A stretch of 40,618 nt of DNA. It comes from JAMXLO01 sp041487355 (GTDB lineage Bacteria; Pseudomonadota; Alphaproteobacteria; Acetobacterales; Acetobacteraceae). A program made the position numbers and the translations under genes. The stretch's first letter is position 1; each line of letters begins with the position of its first letter. The notes under the pieces are model-generated. The model was not told where the DNA came from. It ran no database searches and was given only the letters and a program-made list of their open reading frames with translations. Below are positions 32,785 to 40,480 of the stretch, one piece after another. The DNA lies in contig JBGPND010000023.1 in assembly GCA_041487355.1 (NCBI GenBank), forward strand, positions 1-40,618, written 5' to 3'.

Positions 32785-33051
32785 ATGAAAAAATACGCAC
32801 GTATCCAGGACGGCCTGGTCGCCGAGCTGCTGACGACTGACGGCGATATCGTGGCCATGTTCAATCCGGCGATTGTCTGGATTGATGCTTCCTCTGAATC
32901 AGGAATAGCGGAAGGCTGGAGCTTTGACGGTACGAGTTTCGCACCACCACCCGCGCCGCCTGCAGCTCCATCGGCGCCCACTATTGCCGAGTTACAGGCG
33001 CGGATCGCGATACTTGCCGCCGAGCTCGCAGTTCTATCAAACCACGACTAG
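32785..33051 (+). CDS. Small tail-fibre-associated protein, possible fibre assembly protein
   Basis: 88 residues. YARIQDGLVAELLTTDGDIV, MFNPAIVWIDAS, GWSFDGTSFAPPPAPPA, then a helix IAELQARIAILAAELAVLSN. The xYARIxDGxVxEL opening with a W-x-(F/Y)DG-x-(S)FxPP centre and a terminal coiled coil is common to small proteins beside fibre genes. TAGGAA precedes ATG 32785. Confidence 0.65.
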   Translation: MKKYARIQDGLVAELLTTDGDIVAMFNPAIVWIDASSESGIAEGWSFDGTSFAPPPAPPAAPSAPTIAELQARIAILAAELAVLSNHD

Positions 33052-33116
33052 GCCTTCATCGTCCGCCCCGGTCGCCTGCAGCCTCACCCAGGCGATTATG
33101 CTGACAGGAATTTCTC

Positions 33117-33602
33117 ATGCCCACTCCAGCCGCACACGTCTGGAAGCCCAGCAGCGCGCGCACCGTCGTGTTGGACGCTTTCATCCCAGTACCTCGAGGA
33201 TCAGCCGCCGTTGCTCCGCCGCCATTGAACTGGCCGGCCAAGGACCCGATGGACGTGCTGGATTACCAGTTCGATATTTCGCCCGCGGTCGTCGGCAATG
33301 ACGGCGACACGATTGCTACACTCGATCTGACGATAGAGCCGAACAACCCAGGCGATCTGGCTCTCAACAGCGCCAGGGCTGACGGCAACGTGGCTGTGTT
33401 GTGGCTTTCCGGCGGTCAGGCGGGAACCGTCTACCTGATCACTCTGGTCATCACGACGGTGAACGGGCGCACCATTCAGCGCAGCATCCTGTTGCCGGTA
33501 CTCTACCTGTCCGTTGCCCCGATCCCACCCAATGCCCTGGTAACGGACTCGGGTGTCATGCTGACCGATCAGAATGGCAATCCGGTGTTGACCTCTCCCT
33601 GA
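33117..33602 (+). CDS. Phage fibre-tail adaptor-like protein
   Basis: 161 residues, beta-rich: WPAKDPMDVLDYQFDISPAV, IATLDLTIEPNNPGDLALNS, AVLWLSGGQAGTVYLITLVI, TTVNGRTIQRSILLPVLYLS. The Ig-like pattern (KDP.d.ldY..di...., GxxGtxYxitlxvtT..Gr) is seen in small proteins annotated as fibre-tail adaptors; it ends with MLTDQNGNPVLTSP. AGGA lies 9 bases before ATG 33117. Lies between two fibre genes, which supports the role. Confidence 0.65.
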   Translation: MPTPAAHVWKPSSARTVVLDAFIPVPRGSAAVAPPPLNWPAKDPMDVLDYQFDISPAVVGNDGDTIATLDLTIEPNNPGDLALNSARADGNVAVLWLSGGQAGTVYLITLVITTVNGRTIQRSILLPVLYLSVAPIPPNALVTDSGVMLTDQNGNPVLTSP

Positions 33603-33607
33603 TCCCG

Positions 33608-33628
33608 CTGCGGCCCTGATGGCCGCAG
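33608..33628. terminator. Strong hairpin between adaptor and fibre genes, no T-tract
   Basis: CTGCGGCC at 33608-33615 pairs perfectly with GGCCGCAG at 33621-33628 around the loop CTGAT, starting 5 bases after the adaptor stop. There is no run of T after it, so it may be a weak or factor-assisted terminator, or an RNA-processing or stability element adjusting fibre expression. Confidence 0.45.
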
Positions 33629-33713
33629 GCGCTCGCAATCCCGCGCTTATATCTTGGACAACCTGCACGGCACTTCCTCGTGTGGGTGGTTCCGTTTGGA
33701 GTCTGCCTCGACC

Positions 33714-36581
33714 ATGCCGACAATAGATCAGCTCGCACCTGCCACGGCCGCGTCGGATAGCGACGCACTGCTGGTCAGCCAAAGCGGCATCGCGCGCAAA
33801 GTCACCAGGGCAAAGATCCTGGCAGGCCTGCAGCCGCAACTCGCTATCAGCGCCGGCACGCTGCTTGGGCGCAACAGCCCTGGCACCGGAGGACCAGAGC
33901 AGATCGCCCTCGGTGCCAATCTCAGCTTGAACAACGGGACTCTTGCAGCCAGCGGAGCAGCATTCGTTGTTGCATCATTGCCCGCCGGCACGGTGCCAGC
34001 GGGCGGTGACGCGGTGGCGATAGGCCAAGGCGGCAGCAATGCCGCAGTGACCTACGGCCAATTCATGAGTGGCCTTGCCGGCATCGCAAACGTCGACGCA
34101 TCCCAGCTTCTGGTGACTCCAACCGGAGGAAAGTCGGCAACCAAACTCAGTGACATCGCGGCAAGCACGCTGTCTTTGACCGGCGGCACACTCACCGGCG
34201 CACTGACGCTGGCGGCGGATCCCGCCGGCTCCATGCAGGCCGCGTCGAAAAAATATGTCGACAATCAGGTGTTGACCGCGTTGCCGAAATCCGGTGGCCT
34301 GCTATCAGGCGCCCTGTCCCTGGCCGCCGATCCCGCGACATCGTTGCAGGCCGCGACCAAGCAATACGTCGACGCCCAGGTCACGACTGCAGTGCCCAAG
34401 GCTGGAGGCGCCCTCTCCGGTCCGCTGACGCTGGCGGCAGACCCTTCGGGATTGCTGCAGGCAGCGACTAAGCAATACGTCGATGGACAGGTGGCGACAG
34501 CAGTCCCAAAAGCTGGCGGCACGCTCTCCGGTCCGCTGACCTTGGCGACCGATCCCGCCGGGTCGCTGCAGGCAGCGACAAAGCAGTATGTGGATATCCG
34601 GGTATCACGCTCCGGCGACACCCTCACCGGACCGCTTGTGCTTGCCGGGGATCCAGCTACGCCGCTACAGGCGGCAACCAAGGCCTATGTCGACAACCAG
34701 ACGGCAAACGCACTGCAGAGGTCAGGCGGTGCGCTGACCGGCGCGCTGACGCTATCGGGAGATCCGACTTCTTCGAGCCAGGCTGCAACAAAGCACTATG
34801 TCGATACCCAGCTGATCGCCTCGCTGCCGATCAGCGGCGGCACATTGACCGGTGCATTGACACTCCCATCCAATCCGACCGCCGCTCTGCAAGCGGCGAC
34901 GAAGCAGTACGTCGACAACCAGATCACCACCGCCGTGCCAGTCGCAGGCGGAACCCTCACGGGCCCTCTGACTCTGGCGGCAGATCCGACCTCGCTGCTA
35001 CAGGCGGCCACCAAGCGTTACGTGGATGTCGCCGGCGGCACCGCCGGTGTGATCAATGTGAAGGCGTCGCCGTACAATGCGCAGATCAACGGCACGACCG
35101 ACGACACCGCTGCGTTCAAGGCGGCATATCAGGCAGCTCCCGCAGGATCGGTGATCTACGTACCGAATGGTGTCACCGTCCTGCAGAATCCAAATAGCTG
35201 GGGAATACCGGTCACCAAGCGGGTGAAGTGGATTGTCGACGGTACTTCGTTGCCCGATGGAACGCCGCTCGCCAACGGGATTCCAGGTGGAGGTGGGCCG
35301 GCCAACAATTTCCTGCCGGGCCTCGTGGTCGGCAACAGTGGTCAGAGCGTGGAGATCTCGCAGAGTGGCTCCTTACCTGGCGACTTTTCTGTCCTTCACT
35401 CATCATACATAGTCAATCACACTGGTGGACCGACAGGTGGCGCGGTCAGCACGAATACGCGCAACGAGACGATAATATACAACAGCCCCAACAACTTCGT
35501 CTGGGGCGGGCTCGACAGGTTGCTGTGGTGCGGCATACAAAGTCAGGCTGGGCATGTTGCCCAGCACGTTGCCCGCTATGTGCAGACTATTCGACAGAAT
35601 ATCGGAACCGATTCATCGGGCAAGCCGCTGCCACAGCCTGAGCTTTGGACAGCGTGTCTCGAGTATCGGGATACGACCGGTCAGCCATCAAGCTGGGCCA
35701 GCGCTTCGCTGACTGTCGAGATGGACTGGATTGGCAATGGTCCGGACGACGGCAACGCACGACAGATCCAGTCCCTCGTCATTGCTCAGCATGATACCGC
35801 CGGCGCGCCAGTAGAGGTATCCACGGTCGTTGGCATCTACCTGGCAGGTGGGTCCACCGGGCACGTCTATCGGGTGTTCGGCATCAATGTGCCGTTTTCT
35901 ACGGCCGTCCTGGACACTACCTCTGCCCAACAACTGCCCGGAGCAGCGGCCATTCGCATGGCAGCAGGTCATGCGATCGCCTTTGAACCCACCGCCGCCT
36001 GCCGCCTGTCCTATGACAGCACGACGAACACGCTTCGCTGGAATCAGGGCACATTGTCCTACGTTGTCGGCAAGGGGATCACCGTTGGCTGGCTGAATGT
36101 ATACAGCGGCAATGCCTCCCTTGCGAATTACCTGTCCGGCAACATGGTTTTTCTTGTCGGCAGTGGCTCGCCCTACACGATCACGCTTCCCGCTGCGAGT
36201 TCAGTCGCGGCCGGCACCGGCTACACCTTCTCGGTTCTCGGCTCGGCCCCGGTGACGATCGCCACCTCCGGCAGCGATACGATCGACAACGGCCCGCTCA
36301 CGCTGCGCCCGAACGACCGCTACCACGTCGTTTCCGACGCCAGCTTGGCCTGGCGTGAGATCTTCCGGACCAACGCCGTCAACCCGCACTTCTCCGCTCC
36401 GCCGATCCTTCCTTCGTACACCGTGGCGTCACTTCCTGCGTCACCTGGTGCCGGAGCGAAGGCCTTCGCCAGCAATGGTCGGAAGCCCAGCGAAGGCACG
36501 GGCGCAGGCTCCGGTGTCGAGGTCTTCTATGACGGCAGCCGTTGGATCTCGGTCTGCAGCGGCTCAACGGTCGCTGCATGA
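33714..36581 (+). CDS. Large tail fibre/tailspike with eight tandem repeats and beta-helix-like domain
   Basis: 955 residues. Residues 1-150 hold a virion-side module with recurring D-x-(hydrophobic)-x-Q-x-G motifs (SDALLVSQSGIARKVTRAKI, GDAVAIGQGGSNAAVTYGQF). Residues about 157-440 contain eight ~37-residue repeats. From about 455 GTTDDTAAFKAAYQAAPAG introduces a pectate-lyase-like beta-helix region; the C-terminal part (YTITLPAASSVAAGTGYTFS, NDRYHVVSDASLAWREI) is a beta-sandwich receptor-binding end. ATG 33714 is used (TTGGAG 12 bases upstream); a TTG at 33654 is in frame but falls just after the hairpin. Catalytic residues for polysaccharide lysis could not be assigned. Confidence 0.82.
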   Translation: MPTIDQLAPATAASDSDALLVSQSGIARKVTRAKILAGLQPQLAISAGTLLGRNSPGTGGPEQIALGANLSLNNGTLAASGAAFVVASLPAGTVPAGGDAVAIGQGGSNAAVTYGQFMSGLAGIANVDASQLLVTPTGGKSATKLSDIAASTLSLTGGTLTGALTLAADPAGSMQAASKKYVDNQVLTALPKSGGLLSGALSLAADPATSLQAATKQYVDAQVTTAVPKAGGALSGPLTLAADPSGLLQAATKQYVDGQVATAVPKAGGTLSGPLTLATDPAGSLQAATKQYVDIRVSRSGDTLTGPLVLAGDPATPLQAATKAYVDNQTANALQRSGGALTGALTLSGDPTSSSQAATKHYVDTQLIASLPISGGTLTGALTLPSNPTAALQAATKQYVDNQITTAVPVAGGTLTGPLTLAADPTSLLQAATKRYVDVAGGTAGVINVKASPYNAQINGTTDDTAAFKAAYQAAPAGSVIYVPNGVTVLQNPNSWGIPVTKRVKWIVDGTSLPDGTPLANGIPGGGGPANNFLPGLVVGNSGQSVEISQSGSLPGDFSVLHSSYIVNHTGGPTGGAVSTNTRNETIIYNSPNNFVWGGLDRLLWCGIQSQAGHVAQHVARYVQTIRQNIGTDSSGKPLPQPELWTACLEYRDTTGQPSSWASASLTVEMDWIGNGPDDGNARQIQSLVIAQHDTAGAPVEVSTVVGIYLAGGSTGHVYRVFGINVPFSTAVLDTTSAQQLPGAAAIRMAAGHAIAFEPTAACRLSYDSTTNTLRWNQGTLSYVVGKGITVGWLNVYSGNASLANYLSGNMVFLVGSGSPYTITLPAASSVAAGTGYTFSVLGSAPVTIATSGSDTIDNGPLTLRPNDRYHVVSDASLAWREIFRTNAVNPHFSAPPILPSYTVASLPASPGAGAKAFASNGRKPSEGTGAGSGVEVFYDGSRWISVCSGSTVAA
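34182..35030 (+). repeat. Eight tandem ~111-bp coding repeats in the tail fibre
   Basis: Each unit encodes G-G-x-L-(T/S)-G-(A/P)-L-x-L-x-x-(D/N)-P-x-x-x-x-Q-A-(A/S)-(T/S)-K-x-Y-V-D, about 37 residues; unit 4 is shorter (about 33) and unit 5 starts GDTLTG. Units are diverged at the nucleotide level, so the array is old rather than a recent expansion. The motif is a known collar/shaft repeat of tail fibres. Confidence 0.85.
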
Positions 36582-36629
36582 GTCCTTCGCATCCCAGCCC
36601 TAACGTTGTCCGTTTGGTGAGATGAAGCG

Positions 36630-38213
36630 ATGCCAACGATTTCGCAGCTGCCGTCTATAGCTCTGGTCACGCCATCGGATGAGATTCCCGTCAATCAGGC
36701 CGGGGCAACACATTCGGTGAGTGTCGGTACGCTGCTGGCAAGCATGCAGCCTGCTGTCATCAGCGAGTCGGGCATGCTTCTCGGCCGCGTCAGTCTCGGC
36801 CCAGGCGGCCCTGAATCGATTGCGGTCGGAATTGGCTTGCTCCTCAATGACGGCACTCTTGCCGCTTCGGGATTGGACCACGCCACCTACCCGCTGCAAA
36901 CCGATTTGCTGCCTGCCGATCAGGTTGTGCTCAACAGCGCCGGCGATCCGAAGCTGCTGTCGCTGTCGTTGCTGCGGGGGCTCTTTTCCGCCGGAGCAAA
37001 CATCGCGATCAGCTCTTCGGGCACCATCTCCGCGAACGTGGCCGGAGAAGCCTCTTCCGGTCAAGGCGGCATCTACAGCATCACCAGCCTGGCACCCGTC
37101 ACAACCATAGCGGCGAGCGACCTGGTCGCCATCAGTCAAGGCGGCACCGATCATACGATCAGCTATGGCAACTTGCTGGATGGCCTGACGATTGACATGG
37201 CGCAGCCCGCCGTCGCTGCTACCGACACCGATGCGCTATGGGTCGCTCAGGGCAGCAACACCATGCTGCGGCAGACCTTCGCAGCGGTCTGGTCGTGGCT
37301 GACCGCCAAGCTACCTTCGTACCGGCTGCCAGTGGTCGAGGTCACCCACGACACGACTCTGGATGCCACGATCCATAACGGCAGGATCCTGGTGTGCAGC
37401 CAGCCAGTCACGCTCAGCCCTGTACTCTTGAACCTGGGCGACGGCTTCTTCTGCGACGTCATCAATCTGAGCAGTGCCAGCGTCACCTTTGGTGCTGGTA
37501 TTATCGCATCGTCGGGCTCCTCTTCGCTGCCAGCCGGGCAGGCTGCCGCGCTGCGCGCTATCAACTACTCTGGCGGCAGTGCCGTATTCGCTCTGGTCGC
37601 AGGTTCCGGGGCTGGCGCAAACCCGCCGGCTCTGCCGGGCCAGGTCACCGGCCTCGACACCGGCGGCCCGACCACCAGCAGCATCATGCTGACCTGGTCG
37701 GCACCGGGTTCAGGCGGCGCGGTCAGCAGCTACGCCGTCCAATACCGCGTCAGTGGCGGGTCCGCATGGACCACATTTGCCTCCGGTCTCTCGATCACGA
37801 GCGAGACGGTCACCGGACTTGCGACCGGAACATCGTATGATTTCCAGGTTTACGCGATGAACTCCGCGGGCGCCGGCCAACCGTCAGCGGTCGCCAGCGC
37901 CAGCACTGCGTCCGCATTGGGCGCCGTGACCTCGGTCACCTGGAATATGGTGCCATCGGGCAGTTACACGCACGGCGCCGGGTCGATTGGCATGAACGTG
38001 CATGTCAATCCGGCAAATGTCCCAGTCCAGTTCGGCTTCTCGACCTCCTCCATCACGCCTCCCACGAGCTGGACTATAGCTACGTATGTCAATACCGACC
38101 TGTGGGGCGCCTATGTGTCCACACCGGCAACAGCAGGCACCTGGTATGCCTGGGTCGAGGGCACGGACGGCAGCAGGCCGACGGTCTATCCGGTCGCATT
38201 CACGGTTACCTGA
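36630..38213 (+). CDS. Second tail fibre protein, shared N-terminal module plus fibronectin-III domain
   Basis: 527 residues. The N-terminus is related to the preceding fibre: MPTISQLPSIALVTPSDEIP, then GMLLGRVSLGPGGPESIAVG and LLNDGTLAASG, matching the other gene's LLGRNSPGTGGPEQIALGAN and NGTLAASG. Further D-x-(hydrophobic)-x-Q-G-G motifs follow (SDLVAISQGGTDHTISYGNL). The middle resembles a fibre head (HNGRILVCSQPVTLSPVLLN). An FN3 domain spans about 336-425 (VTGLDTGGPTTSSIMLTWSA to NSAGAGQPSAVASAS), then a C-terminal beta domain. FN3 in phage fibres usually mediates weak surface binding. Confidence 0.8.
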   Translation: MPTISQLPSIALVTPSDEIPVNQAGATHSVSVGTLLASMQPAVISESGMLLGRVSLGPGGPESIAVGIGLLLNDGTLAASGLDHATYPLQTDLLPADQVVLNSAGDPKLLSLSLLRGLFSAGANIAISSSGTISANVAGEASSGQGGIYSITSLAPVTTIAASDLVAISQGGTDHTISYGNLLDGLTIDMAQPAVAATDTDALWVAQGSNTMLRQTFAAVWSWLTAKLPSYRLPVVEVTHDTTLDATIHNGRILVCSQPVTLSPVLLNLGDGFFCDVINLSSASVTFGAGIIASSGSSSLPAGQAAALRAINYSGGSAVFALVAGSGAGANPPALPGQVTGLDTGGPTTSSIMLTWSAPGSGGAVSSYAVQYRVSGGSAWTTFASGLSITSETVTGLATGTSYDFQVYAMNSAGAGQPSAVASASTASALGAVTSVTWNMVPSGSYTHGAGSIGMNVHVNPANVPVQFGFSTSSITPPTSWTIATYVNTDLWGAYVSTPATAGTWYAWVEGTDGSRPTVYPVAFTVT

Positions 38214-38215
38214 CG

Positions 38216-40303
38216 ATGAGTGTCGCGTTCGTCGCACCGGGCAGGCCGATGAGAGTCGACCCTGGGCAATTTGCACTCTGGCGCCCCCTGCGCGCGGGTT
38301 TATCCGTGGCGGGCGATGGCTCCTTCAGCGGGCCGTGGCCAAACGCCATCGCCGGTCTGTCGGGATGGTGGGACGCAGGCAGCCTGTCAGATGCACTCGG
38401 CCCTGCCGGCACTCCGGTCAGTGGCTGGAACAACCCCGTCGCCAGCCTGCAAGACAAGTCTGGCAACGGCACTGCACTGACGCCCTATTCCTTCGCGACC
38501 GCCGCAGGACTGCCGGCCATGACACCGCACCTGTCGGGGCTGTTGGGCGGGCTTGGCCGCGTGGCGGGAGGATCGGGAACCCGCGCACCTGCTCTCGATC
38601 CCGATCTCGGTTTCCGGATCGCCAATGCTTCGCTCCAGAGCGGTGCAAGCTGGACCCGCTGTCTGGTCTGGTCTCGTCCGAACTGGCGGCAGAACTCCGG
38701 GCATGATGCCAATCCGGTCACGCTGATAGCGTCTGGCAATACGCCAGTGCTTCAGACAGGCGGTGCAACTGGGCAAGGTCAACTGCTCCTGTTTCCAGGC
38801 GGCGGTGGTCAGACCACATTGACCAGCACACTCACGCGCCGCCACACGCACTCGATCGTCATACGGAACCGGCCGGGTATCGGTGTCGACGCATGGCTGG
38901 ATGACGTGCAGGTCGCCAACAGCGTGGGTAACCCCCTGATCTCCACCAGCCCTGCGCCGATGACACTGCTGCACGACACCACGCTGCTGGGAGGCGCGCA
39001 GTGCTGGTTCCATGAGGCGGCAACCTGGGAGAGGGCGCTCTCGGACGCGGAAGTGGCCACCCTCCTCCAATGCGCCAATCGCTGGAGCCGCGGCCCGCGT
39101 CGTGGAGTCCTTCTGGTCGTCAACGGGCAATCGAACGCCATCAACTACGCCATGAACGACGGGGCGGCACAGCTTCTCGCGCAGGGCATTGCCTGGCACC
39201 TGGGCGCGCTCGCCTACAATGTCCTCGCCACAACCGGGAATCCGGCCACCTATACCATGCAGAGCGGGCATGGCCTGTATCCTGCGGTGAATGGCGCTTA
39301 TCCCGGCAGCTTCCTCAACAATCCGAATGATGGCTCCAGCCCTTCCACTTGGCAGTTGGGCGACGACGGCCTGGCGACCGAAGCGGCGCTTTATGCCCTG
39401 TCGGCGGAGGATCAACAGGACATCTGCGCGCTGATCTGGCCCTGGAACGAGACCGATAGTTTGCGGAGCTACAGCGAGAAGCCGACATTCCTGCTGGCAG
39501 CCGAGCGCTTCCTGTCTCTCGAGCGGGGCATGCTTGGCCGCGCGGCAAGCGATCTGCCGTTGATCTGGTGGAACGCCATTCCGTATGGCATCACCAGCGG
39601 CATGCAGATGCACCGGGAGGTGGTCGCGGCAATGGCGGCCGATCCGGCGCAGACCGTGGTCATCGGCAATCCGCAGACCAGCGATAGCAACCCGCGGGGA
39701 TCCTCCTGGGATCCGACGACAGGCATAGCTACCGGTGGCGACACGGCTCACCGCGACAGTACGGACAATCAGCACTTTGCCCGGCTGGCCGCGCCGGTGG
39801 TGGCGCGCGCTGTCCTGAAAAGTGGCCGCGGCGACACGTTGAACCAGATCCCAGCCGGCCTGCCTGCGACGGGTGGCCCGAGAATCATGCACGCCTATCG
39901 CCAGAGCAGCACCGTTCTGATCCTGACGATCCAGCATGATGCGGGAAGTGATCTGATCGTGCCATTGCAGGCGGCGGCTGGAGCAGGATTCTCCGTGATG
40001 GATGGCGGGTCCATCGACTATCCAGGGGCCATCGTTCCTGCCGTTGGCTGCTCGCGCATCGATCCCACGCATCTGCGGCTGACGCTTGCCCAGGCGCTGC
40101 AGAACGCCAGCACGGCATGCACGCTGTATTACCCGTATGGAAATTCCACCATCGGGCGAGGCAACGCGATCACCGACAATTTTTCGTCACTGGTGCCGCC
40201 AGCGGGATGGGATATCGCTGGCGACCTCGGAAGCGCCTGGCGGCTGGATTTTCCTCTTGCCGCCACCGCCACGCCAATCGCTCTCAGCGATACCCCAGGC
40301 TGA
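38216..40303 (+). CDS. Tail fibre/spike with lectin-like N-terminus and SGNH esterase domain
   Basis: 695 residues. Residues about 40-295 look like a LamG/concanavalin-type beta-sandwich (SGWWDAGSLSDA, NNPVASLQDKSGNGTALTPY, THSIVIRNRPGIGVDAWLDD, EAATWERALSDAEVATLLQC). From about 298 follows an SGNH hydrolase: VVNGQSNAINYA with nucleophile Ser306, IWPWNETDS at 407-415 as the Asn-containing block, and DNQHF with Asp517 and His520 as the catalytic DxxH. This matches sialate O-acetylesterase-like enzymes, so the protein probably deacetylates host capsule or O-antigen. A C-terminal ~160-residue beta domain ends the protein. ATG 38216 overlaps nothing and follows the FN3 fibre by 2 bases; the longer frame to 38102 is discounted. 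Confidence 0.8.
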   Translation: MSVAFVAPGRPMRVDPGQFALWRPLRAGLSVAGDGSFSGPWPNAIAGLSGWWDAGSLSDALGPAGTPVSGWNNPVASLQDKSGNGTALTPYSFATAAGLPAMTPHLSGLLGGLGRVAGGSGTRAPALDPDLGFRIANASLQSGASWTRCLVWSRPNWRQNSGHDANPVTLIASGNTPVLQTGGATGQGQLLLFPGGGGQTTLTSTLTRRHTHSIVIRNRPGIGVDAWLDDVQVANSVGNPLISTSPAPMTLLHDTTLLGGAQCWFHEAATWERALSDAEVATLLQCANRWSRGPRRGVLLVVNGQSNAINYAMNDGAAQLLAQGIAWHLGALAYNVLATTGNPATYTMQSGHGLYPAVNGAYPGSFLNNPNDGSSPSTWQLGDDGLATEAALYALSAEDQQDICALIWPWNETDSLRSYSEKPTFLLAAERFLSLERGMLGRAASDLPLIWWNAIPYGITSGMQMHREVVAAMAADPAQTVVIGNPQTSDSNPRGSSWDPTTGIATGGDTAHRDSTDNQHFARLAAPVVARAVLKSGRGDTLNQIPAGLPATGGPRIMHAYRQSSTVLILTIQHDAGSDLIVPLQAAAGAGFSVMDGGSIDYPGAIVPAVGCSRIDPTHLRLTLAQALQNASTACTLYYPYGNSTIGRGNAITDNFSSLVPPAGWDIAGDLGSAWRLDFPLAATATPIALSDTPG

Positions 40304-40305
40304 CC

Positions 40306-40480
40306 ATGAGCGACTTCGACCGGATCTTCGACTTCGTGGTCGGCAGCGAGGGCGGCTTTACCGACAATCCCGCCGACCCAGGCAACTGGACAGGTGGCAA
40401 GATCGGCGCCGGAGAGTGTCGCGGAACAAAGTTTGGAATCAGCGCAGGAGCGCATCCTGATCTGGACATAGCCAATCTTA
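40306..40480 (+). pseudogene. GH108-type phage endolysin, interrupted by an IS630-family element
   Basis: The frame opens at ATG 40306: FDRIFDFVVGSEGGFTDNPA, then DPGNWTGGKIGAGECRGTKF and GISAGAHPDLDIANL. This is the N-terminal half of N-acetylmuramidase endolysins (glycosyl hydrolase 108), with the catalytic Glu in SEGG. After ANL (about codon 58) family members continue for 100 or more residues; here the sequence switches to IS DNA and the frame ends in unrelated residues at 40530. The gene is therefore broken, and the phage block lacks an intact lysozyme within view. Position after the fibre cassette is usual for a lysis gene. Confidence 0.82.

Noticed and set aside
33654..33713. TTG start 20 codons upstream for the large fibre
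   Set aside because: The MPTI-QL N-terminus is shared with the next fibre gene, so ATG 33714 is the better start.
38387..40072. Long minus-strand open frame (561 codons) opposite the esterase fibre
   Set aside because: Arg/Gly/Cys-rich translation with no fold pattern; it is the antisense shadow of a well-supported gene in GC-rich DNA.
31524..40303. Tailocin (headless contractile particle) interpretation
   Set aside because: Terminase, portal, scaffold-like and capsid genes are all present with intact frames, so the locus encodes or once encoded a DNA-packaging particle.
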